A stretch of DNA of 64,000 bases from assembly GCA_039090855.1 (NCBI GenBank), contig CM076990.1, forward strand, positions 199,459,232 through 199,523,231, given 5' to 3'. The first letter of the stretch is position 1, and each line of letters begins with the position of its first letter. The notes under the pieces were generated by a model that was not told where the DNA came from, searched no databases, and saw only the letters and a list, made by a program, of their open reading frames with translations. Of this stretch, positions 56,740 through 64,000 are shown piece after piece. The DNA comes from Macrothele yani (Eukaryota > Arthropoda > Arachnida > Araneae > Macrothelidae). Position numbers and translations under genes: made by a program.

Positions 56740-57115
56740 TGAATACAATACATACATACATACATACATATCACTAAGCTGTTCTCTGAGATTCAGAGGT
56801 TAGAAATACAAACTTCCAGATATTTTTACTTATTGTTGTTGTATCAAACTTCGCCATTTACAGCGATCTTGACATACAACTCGTGCTTCACTGATATCCA
56901 TTACACGCCGTACACAAGATCTTTTATACTTCATACTCATAATCTTTTTCTCATGCAGACACATCTGAATCTGATCCACCCATGTCATCCTTGGCCTTCC
57001 TCTGCCTTTCCTTCCTGCCACTTGGGCTGAAAATATTTTCTTAGTAAGCATTTTATCACTCATTCTTTCAACATGGCCAAACCACCGAAGATTTCCTCTC
57101 ACATTGATTACAATG
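56740..57115 (-). mobile_element. LINE-B 3' fragment (minus strand)
   Basis: On the minus strand 57100-56830 encodes LRWFGHVERMSDKMLTKKIF and GRKGRGRPRMTWVDQIQ, close to the 43.1-43.38 kb copy, then the 3' end and a (GTAT)n tail seen as CATA repeats at 56749-56770. Confidence 0.85.
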
Positions 57116-57930
57116 CAAGAGGAAAATATGAAAACCAATTTTCATTAAAAAGTAAACACCTTTTTTCCTAACCTGGGCAATTTTGATAAAAATTTAGAAA
57201 GCACCATGTAGCTGCTTAATGAGTTTTCATAGTAACACAGTTACAAATACAAGAATAAGAAATTTTACAGTATTAATAAAATAATACATGCATGGCCATT
57301 ATTTTTACTTGTTTTTCCTGAACTGCAATTAATTTTTCACCTCTCACCCTTACTTCTGGAGTCTACAATGAACCATACAAGTATACTCACAAACTAGTAA
57401 TTAATTTCAGCCAAAAGGGCCTTTGTTCCAAAAGTTCAAACAAGGACAGGGTTAATGGTTCTCTGAAGGAACTCTGTTCCATGTTTTCTTAATCCTTCTC
57501 ACTTTTTGCTAAATACATAAAAGTGTGCTGACTTCTGATGTGTTATCTAAATCACATTCACATTTTGCTCAAACAGTTCAGTTAGTCTAGTGTGAATGAA
57601 CAAGATCAGAACTGAAAACTGAAGGGAAAAAGTGTTCAATTTTTTTTTTTTTAATGCAGAGATGTGGAAGCCACTGTACCACTCATCTGTTCAGCACACT
57701 GAAGACCAAATAAAAGCCACAACAAATGCACAATTTGTTCTTTGATTGGAGTAGACAGAACAAAGGCGACACAATGTTTGGAATAAAGTTTAGCATTTGC
57801 ATCTTCTATAGATAATAATTTATTAAATATATTACATAATAATTTTTTGTTTGTATATTCTGAAGTATTCATGAATGATGCATCAAATAAAAAAATGTTA
57901 GCAGAGTACTGTACATTGCATAACAGTGTA
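57116..57930. other. CSTF1 intron DNA, nothing recognised
   Basis: No element ends or coding relics found between LINE-B and the CSTF1 exon. Confidence 0.4.
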
Positions 57931-57942
57931 AAGATAACTTAC

Positions 57943-58018
57943 CCACTGGATGTTGAGTTCCAACCAAAACATAGTCACCTGAGGGATGAAGAGATAAGCA
58001 TCTCACCATTTCTGCTTC
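57943..58018 (-). CDS. CSTF1: CSTF1 coding exon (most upstream one seen)
   Basis: Minus strand: acceptor TTTTTATTTGTAG, then [20 protein letters not shown] and TQHPV plus one base, and donor G/GTAAGTTAT. Vertebrate CstF-50 has [24 protein letters not shown] at this place (from memory). Starts in phase 0 and ends with G of a Val codon completed at 48742. The N-terminal dimerisation region and first WD40 blades are not in the window or not recognised. Confidence 0.92.
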
Positions 58019-58239
58019 CTACAAATAAAAAAGATAAAAAAGTATTGTTCTCCTCTTTAACTCACGTGTGTATTAAAACAGTGCGTAAATATTTGTTGCA
58101 CATATTGCATCATACACTTAAGGTGGGAAAAAGTTCAAAGGCAAGAGATACAAAACAAATGCTCAATAACTGTGAACCTAATGAAAATAAAACTTGGCAA
58201 GTGTGTCTGAGAGAAGCATTATTAAGGGGGGGGGGTAGC

Positions 58240-58668
58240 AAGAGATGCTTTGACCATGTCAGGAATGAAGATAAATAGATGTGTTGCAGATATCTAATGA
58301 GAAGCAAAATACTGTTAGTACAGAAGCAATAAATATTCTGAGGTGGTTTGGCCTCAAGTGCTAAGAGAATTTATTCAGCTGAAGAGGCAGCAAAGAGGGG
58401 CATAGGAAATCATGAAAGGACAAGATTCAGAAATGCTTGCAAGACAAAAAGATAATGAGTATGGTGTACAAAAGATCTTGTGTGAGGAGTGAGACAGATG
58501 TCAGTGAAATTTGAGTCATGTGCCAAGATAACTACAAATGAAGACATTTGATACATCACAACTAAGTAAAATCTAACACCATGAGTAACTTTGATTTAGC
58601 AAATGTTCTTGATTTTTGCTTTGAGGAGCTAACCTGAATCTTAGAGAACAGCTTAGTGATATAGGAAA
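58240..58668 (+). mobile_element. LINE-B 3' fragment, strongly decayed
   Basis: Matches the LINE-B C-terminal region at nucleotide level (AGGAATGAAGATA…, GAGGTGGTTTGGCC, AAAAGATCTTGTGTGAGG) and ends with GGAGCTAACCTGAATCTTAG…ACAGCTTAGTGATAT. Frames are broken throughout. About 220 bases upstream of CSTF1 coding sequence. Confidence 0.75.
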
Positions 58669-58730
58669 AATAAAATCCCACTCCTTTTCAAATTACTATT
58701 ATAAACTTGTTTAGAGGAACATATTCTACA

Positions 58731-60023
58731 TACTAGGTGTGTCCGGAAAGTATTCAGCCACTGCACATAAAAAAAAAAAAAGTAGCTGACCTAGCAAAAC
58801 AGCAATTTAGTCCCCTTCAAAATACTCTCCTTAGAAACTCACACACTTATCTCAGTCAGCATCTCTTCCACTTTTCAAAACAGTTTATAAAGTCTTCTTT
58901 TGGGATTGCCATAAGCTGCTGCATTGTGTTCTACTTAATCTCATCTGGGGTCTAAAATCTCTTCCCTTTCAATGGTGATTTTAGCTTTGAGAAAAGCCAG
59001 AAGTCACAGGGAGCCAAATCTGGGCAGTAGGTGAGCTGACACACCTGGGTGATGCAATGTTTTGCCAAAAAACCCTGCACGAGATATGAAGAATGGGCAG
59101 GCGCATTATCCTGATGAAACTGTCAGTCACCACTTGCTCACAGCTACAGCCACTTTCATCTTACTGCATCTCTTAGCCAGCGAAGAGCTTCACTGTAGTA
59201 CTCTTTATTTACTGTCTGGCCTCGAGGAACATACCCACGGTGGACAACACCTTCATGATAAAAAACAAAGCCCATCAACATGGCCTTGATGTTGCTCCAA
59301 CTTTGCTGCACTTTCTTTGGATGTGGAGACTCAGGCAAAGACTAAGCTTTCGTTTCAGGGTCATATAGCCATACACCCATGACTCATCTATGGTTATGAC
59401 CTTTTTGATGAAATACGGTTCGCTGTTAGCAGTTTCAAGCAAGTCCTGTGCAACTTCAGCATGAAATTCCTTCAGCTATTGTGACAAAAGCTGCAGCACG
59501 CATTTTGCCGACACGAGTTTCATGACAAGATTCTTCGACAAAATCTCTGAAACAATTGTCTGTGGAATCCCCAGATCTTCCAAATCTCACACTGTCAATC
59601 ACCGACTTTCATTGATTGCAACCCACATACGTTCAACATTTTTGGGTGTTGTGCTTGTTGCAGGCCTTCCAAAAGATGGATCGCTGTCAATGGATTCCCG
59701 ACCATCTTTGAAACGTCGGTACCACAATTTTATCTGGGCTTCACTTACTGAATCTTTCCCCAAAGATATCTTAATCATTTGAATAGTTCCTGTGGATGAA
59801 TTCTGAGTTTCAAGCAAAGCGTGATAGGGGTTCTAGTTGCTTCATCATTGTGAATGTGACAGTAACACAGTACACAAGCTCACTCAATGACGTCTCACTG
59901 CCGACTGAGTAGCCCTACGGAAGAGTGAGTGTTCACGCATGTGCAGTAAGGTCCCTTCTGGCTGGCTGCGACCGGTTCTAGAGATATTCAAAATGGCTAG
60001 ATACTTTCCGGACAAACCTCGTA
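58731..60023 (-). mobile_element. Mariner transposon 2
   Basis: Inverted ends share TGTCCGGAAAGTAT next to TA. Minus-strand pieces: 59817-59599 (N-terminal: VSEAQIKLWYRRFKDGRESI, SFGRPATSTTPKNVERM), TIDESWVYGY at about 59390 (Asp 1), 59338-59156 (HPKKVQQSWSNIKAMLMGF), FHQDNAPAHSSYLVQGFL at about 59120-59060 (Asp 2) and CPDLAPCDFWLFSKLK at about 59020-58970 (third Asp). DD34D signature complete but in several frames. Confidence 0.88.
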
Positions 60024-60395
60024 AATAAAAATCAATGTCAGTGCAGTATGTCTTACCTTTGCTGGATTTCAAAACTCTCTTCCAGCATAAGGGCAGGTAT
60101 AATTTTATAATTCCCATTCAAAATTCGCATTTGGAGTACATGTATGCTTGTTTAACTTCTTCATGGGAAACAAAAGGCTCATAGAGGAAAAACGTAGAAG
60201 ATTAAAAGCATTGCTGCATACTATTAACATCTTGCACTTGATACTGTGGATACATTTTGCACAGCTCTTTGCAAGGATTTTTAATGATCTAAGTTGAAAA
60301 AGTTTTAATTCTGTGATCGGGACAAGTTTAGGCTCCTCTGTTGCCATACCATTTGTCACCATCTGCTATCCACATGTTAAACAATTTCTTTCACC

Positions 60396-60421
60396 TTCTT
60401 TTCTTTTCTTTTCTTTTCTTT
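60396..60421. repeat. (TTTTC)n microsatellite
   Basis: About five pentamer units. Confidence 0.8.
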
Positions 60422-60559
60422 CGTACTTTATTTTCTTCTTCAATGTGTATACTGTCTCCATGCACAATACACCTATGAAGCTATCATATGCACGAAGACA
60501 TATTACAGATATTTATACAGATTTATATAGAAGTATAGATGTACAAGGATTTATATAGA

Positions 60560-60850
60560 AAAAATCTAGGATTATATGGAAGTCAATAAGGATATCATCC
60601 ACAAATCTTTGACATAAAATTTATTTATTTTAAATTATACAGGCTTAATTATTAAGAACAGAATTTTTGAGGTTTTCTCCAATGATCTCTACATAAAAGG
60701 CCTGAAACTGGGGTGCCCATTAGTGCTCCTAAGTTCAGTTTGTAAATCTGATTGCTGAAAGAAAAGAGATTGTGATATATTGAAGGAGATCTATTACTTC
60801 ATTGATTTCAGATGCTGCCTAGATCTGCTTTGAAAAAGTGATATTGCATT
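60560..60850 (-). pseudogene. Penelope-like RT relic
   Basis: The minus strand contains ALMGTPVSGLL (about 60720-60690) and, about 120 bases on, QRFVDDIL (about 60600-60570). These are the paired RT motifs corresponding to APMGSLISxLLAE and RYVDDxL in PLE A and B. Stops lie between them. No GIY-YIG domain or flank was assigned with confidence. Confidence 0.5.
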
Positions 60851-61324
60851 TCCTTAGCAAGAATCTGGCAGGATCATGTCTGTTTCAATGGTTTTGTTTC
60901 CCGTGGTTTCTTTTTGTTTAAACATTCTTTTAGGTTTTAAAATATTACCTTCTTTTCTTAAAACCTTCTGTTTCCTTGTGCTTCTCAATTACATGTTTCT
61001 TTTCCTGAGAAGTGTCCTAAGCAGACAAACTAGCAATGCAACATGGGCTTTAAGCCTAATTTAACACCTAGCTCTCAGTCGATGCTTCAATGGCAGTGAG
61101 AGGAGGGCAATCAATCAAGGTAAACTTGCTTGTTGCTACTAAAGTTACTTTAGCTCATTTAAAGTATAATTAATGTTTCTTTCAATCTGTCTGTGTTATA
61201 ACTTTTAAAATTTAGGGACATAGAGAAGAAAACATAAGAAATATCTATTATTGCAAGGGTGCTAACCAACCTTGTTGTACTATCAAAACCAGTAGTGAAC
61301 AGAGCTGAAACCTTGAAAAAAAAT

Positions 61325-61404
61325 AATAATAATGAGGAACTATACACCAATTATGTAGAACATAGTAAAACTAGGCTAGTAATCCAATTTATTGTGTAGA
61401 AATA
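61325..61404. repeat. PLE-end fragment related to palindrome F
   Basis: TAATGAGGAAC(T/A) and TACACCAATTATGTA are shared with 15969-16010, followed by a similar GCTAGT-AT(C)-A-TTTATTG stretch. A partial, non-palindromic copy. Confidence 0.55.
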
Positions 61405-64000
61405 CAGGGGTTGCGCTGGCTTTTTAAAAGTTTTCGCCAACCCACTCACCAAATTAAATTCTTTTTCGCCAAATGTAATCTGAAATCGCCAATTTGTTTT
61501 TCACTCTCCATTGGAAATGTAGAAACCATAAAGTGTTACAATAGTACAAAAGCAATAAGTTATAGATTGTTTACAATTAAGCAGCAAAATATTATGTCAC
61601 AGAACCTGAATAATCCTAATACAAAGAAATACGGACACTTATTTTCAATTTTGAATTCATTACCACCTATAAAATTTCTAAACAAAGAATTGTTGACAGG
61701 ATAAGTTTCAAATTGATTAAAAAATTGGGTATTACATTTATTCTGTGGCTTGGTTCTAAAAAGACCTGTGCAAAAAAAAAAAAAAAGGTGTTGAAATATT
61801 GCTGCACTTTATTACTTATGAACTTTCATCTAATAACTATTTTCATATAAGTCGTGCAATATTGGTTGATGGTTCACATCAAAACATAAGAAATCTACAA
61901 ATATGAGTGCATACAAAGATTCTATATTAATTTTTAAAATATAATTAGCATTGTCAAAGCAAAATTTGGCATTGGTCTGTTCAGTACCAAGCCACAGAAT
62001 TTTTCAAAATACATAAATACATAATACAGAAGAAATCAAGCATAGACTAATCAAAATACATCAAGCATAGACTAATCAATTATGTGAGGAAGTTCAGCCC
62101 ATTTTCTGTACGCTTCCTAAAAACTGAATTCTTCCATTTTGGAACCATTAATGTTTATAGCCATTAAATATTCCAAATTCATCACTTTGAGTCTGCTCCT
62201 TAAGCAAATCTTTATCAAGTTTTGGCATGAAAAGCCTCTTTCACAGTTCACTGTTGATTGTGGCAGCATGAGAAATATCTTCGCAAGACTAGCTAAAATA
62301 GGATATATCTCGTCATTCTTTAACACAAATCTAGTATTTTCTAAAACCAAAATTTTTTTGTTGCTGTTGCACACCTTTTTCAGACTTTGCACCTCAAGTC
62401 ATAAGTGTATGTTCTTCTCCAAAAAAATTATCCGAGTGTTTGAAGTGTTCACAAACAGTACACACACACTTCTCTTTGTCTTGGAAAGAAAGGACCAACG
62501 ATATGCTGCAGGTCACTTCACAGTCTTTTTCTTTAAAACGTGCATGTAATTGTTTAACAAGCTTTTGCCCAAGCAACGAACATATACTCTCAGATTTTAA
62601 TTTAAGATATTCACTGGATTTAACTGTATGCCTATGAAATGATGCATTTCTTTCATCATCAACCACAATTTCTTCCGGAAAGGTTTTCAGTTTTAAACCT
62701 TGTTTTGATGCAGTTAATTCTGCGCTAATATCTATAGTAGAAGACAACAGAAAATTTACAGTTGAAAAATCTATTTTTGAACTTTGAAATCTTTTACATA
62801 AAATGGCTATATGGTTGAGGACATCACTGAGGAAATGCGTGACTGCCTTTCAGAAGAACACCAAGTAACGCATCATAATTGTACAATACTGCCTGCACAG
62901 CACCCTCAAATGATAACCATCGAGTGTGGAATATTTGTTTGAATCTGGTTGAACATTCTGCCCCTTTCAACACAGCTTGTACTTTTTCCAACTTGGACAT
63001 ATTCTTCGGGGACAAATGAAAATAAAGCTTAGCAGATGAGGAACCATTGTCTTAAGTCTCGTGGTAACACCCAATTTTCTACCAGTCATTGCAGCTGAAC
63101 CATCAGTGGCAACTCCACATAAATATTCCAAACGAAGATTTTTTTCTTTTAAACACTTCAGCCTTCTGTAATGTGTCCTGCGGTAGTATTCTCTGTCTTG
63201 TAGATAGAAATTTCACCACTGGTTCAACGCCTTTCGTGTAGCGAATATGTACGATTACGTTCCGATGAACAGATGAATCAGTAGATTCATCTATCATTAA
63301 GCTGAACAATTTTGCTTCCAAAACTTCCCTTAGAATTTCTTCCATAATAATGCTAGAAATAGCCTTTTGAAAATTGGTAACACTCGAATGATGTGTATAA
63401 CTTGTGTGCTTACCAATATTCAGGGTTTTTAATTGTGTTGTGCCTTGAATGATGCATAAGTTATTAAAGTCTACCAAGAGACTGTTTGGTAGATTATTTT
63501 TGGCCATAAAATATACATTTCACAGTGCAGAAATTAATTATTGCTTCCAAAAGTTTTGAAAGGCTTTTTCATAACAGCTTTTTTCATATTTTGCTTTTCC
63601 TTCAAAGATCTTTCAGCAGCTTCATGGCTGTTGAGATAAAAAGACTTTTCATGTTTAACTACATTTTCTTTCTTCAGAATTGTACATCTAATTGTGAAAA
63701 CATTTTGAACTTGAACATTTATGCAAGTTTCACAAAGCATCACCCTTTGCTTCGAATTGTACCGTAACCATGGTCTGTTATGAGTCCATTCTAGTCTGAA
63801 ATCTCTTCGTCCCTTTTCAGTAACTTTGTTCTTAATTTTTGTGTTGTATGTAACATCCAATAATTCCAAAGAGTTTTGTAATTTATCGACATTGCCAATT
63901 TTTGAAGTAGAAGCAGGTGGTATTTTGCAAAAAACTTGTAATGCTGGTGGATTGGTTAATTCATCATTCATTTCGGTTCTTGAAGTAGATGTCAATGATA
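61405..64000 (-). mobile_element. Large decayed hAT transposon, continues past the right edge
   Basis: A putative terminal repeat CAGGGGTTGCGCTGGC at 61405-61420 begins with the CAGGG typical of hAT ends. The minus-strand transposase remains follow from 62117 to beyond 63995. The other terminus is outside the window, so the 8-bp target duplication cannot be checked. A 21-bp direct duplication (ATCAAGCATAGACTAATCAA) lies near 62035-62080. Confidence 0.65.
62117..63995 (-). pseudogene. hAT transposase pseudogene (ZNF862/KIAA1586-like)
   Basis: Order on the minus strand: 63995-63534, N-terminal segment with HNRPWLRYNSKQRVMLCETC, a TTF-type zinc-finger-like Trp/Cys pattern, and ENVVKHEKSFYLNSHEAAE. 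63507-63103: TTQLKTLNIGKHTSYTHHSS and KLFSLMIDESTDSSVHRN (first catalytic Asp of the RNase H fold). VATDGSAAMTGR at about 63110-63070. 63015-62824: KVQAVLKGAECSTRFKQIFH and TRWLSFEGAVQAVL. 62747-62394. 62392-62117: LPQSTVNCERGFSCQNLIK, a hATC dimerisation motif, and LEYLMAINING. Several frameshifts and stops separate these blocks. Family recognition is firm; the subfamily label is from memory. Confidence 0.82.

Noticed and set aside
59884..60362. Additional upstream CSTF1 exon on the minus strand ending in a GTAAGA donor near 60055
   Set aside because: The open frames (…LPLCWKRVLKSSKG) do not match the expected CstF-50 sequence before EAEM in any frame; more likely PLE-derived or random.

Overview
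This is animal nuclear DNA: AT-rich, gene-poor, with long introns and a dense, layered load of transposable elements. The best clue to the lineage is the terminal exon of a serine protease at 2.8-3.2 kb. It resembles the coagulation Factor C type known from horseshoe crabs, so I lean towards a chelicerate-type arthropod. That is an inference; Factor C-like proteases also occur elsewhere in arthropods.

Host genes. (1) On the + strand, 2821-3172 is the last exon of a trypsin-like S1 protease, with a poly(A) signal at 3352. (2) On the - strand, six consecutive coding exons of CSTF1 (CstF-50, a WD40 subunit of the cleavage stimulation factor) lie at 58018-57943, 48742-48663, 34130-33975, 28401-28257, 23643-23563 and 10761-10646. 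All splice sites are GT-AG, all phases agree, and they total 654 coding bases ending at a stop, with a poly(A) signal at 10534-10529. The 5' half of CSTF1 lies beyond 64 kb or was not recognised. The two genes are convergent. Only about 650 bases of the 47.4 kb CSTF1 span are coding; nearly everything else recognisable is mobile DNA in its introns.

Mobile DNA, left to right: mariner relic (0.4-0.9 kb); a 360-bp tandem repeat hit by two tRNA-derived SINEs (1.25-2.5 kb); two Tc1-like transposons (3.45-4.99, 5.22-6.46 kb); a LINE-B fragment split by a mariner (7.3-9.3 kb); Penelope-like element (PLE) C (9.5-10.4 kb); a 5'-inverted LINE-A (11.5-12.1 kb); a PLE-end palindrome F (16.0-16.2 kb); a hAT relic apparently split by a near-full-length LINE-A (17.4-21.8 kb); a foldback MITE (22.1-22.5 kb); LINE-B (25.3-26.3 kb); PLE D (26.4-27.9 kb); two Tc1-like elements (28.75-29.96, 30.6-31.8 kb); hAT-type relics (32.3, 36.5-37.5 kb); PLE A, a 3.3 kb near-perfect palindrome (37.86-41.19 kb); LINE-B with LINE-A beside it (41.5-46.95 kb); a tRNA-like palindrome (47.06-47.30 kb); PLE E carrying a SINE (47.4-48.3 kb); PLE B, a 6.5 kb composite carrying a Tc1-like element and an array of five tRNA-like units (50.07-56.63 kb); LINE-B pieces, a mariner and a PLE relic (56.7-60.9 kb); and a large decayed hAT element running off the right edge (61.4-64 kb).

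Main result of the hunt. The PLE insertions share one architecture. Each carries inverted copies of itself, in three cases with the 3' end on both outer flanks. Four are bounded by 12-15 bp direct repeats that I read as target-site duplications. Five carry, just downstream of the GIY-YIG coding region, the same small motif: CUGANGA (or CAGAAGA), one unpaired base, a short stem-loop, then GAAA. This looks like a hammerhead-ribozyme core. The layout suggests cDNA snap-back during PLE insertion, and the same geometry appears in the tRNA-like array nested in PLE B.
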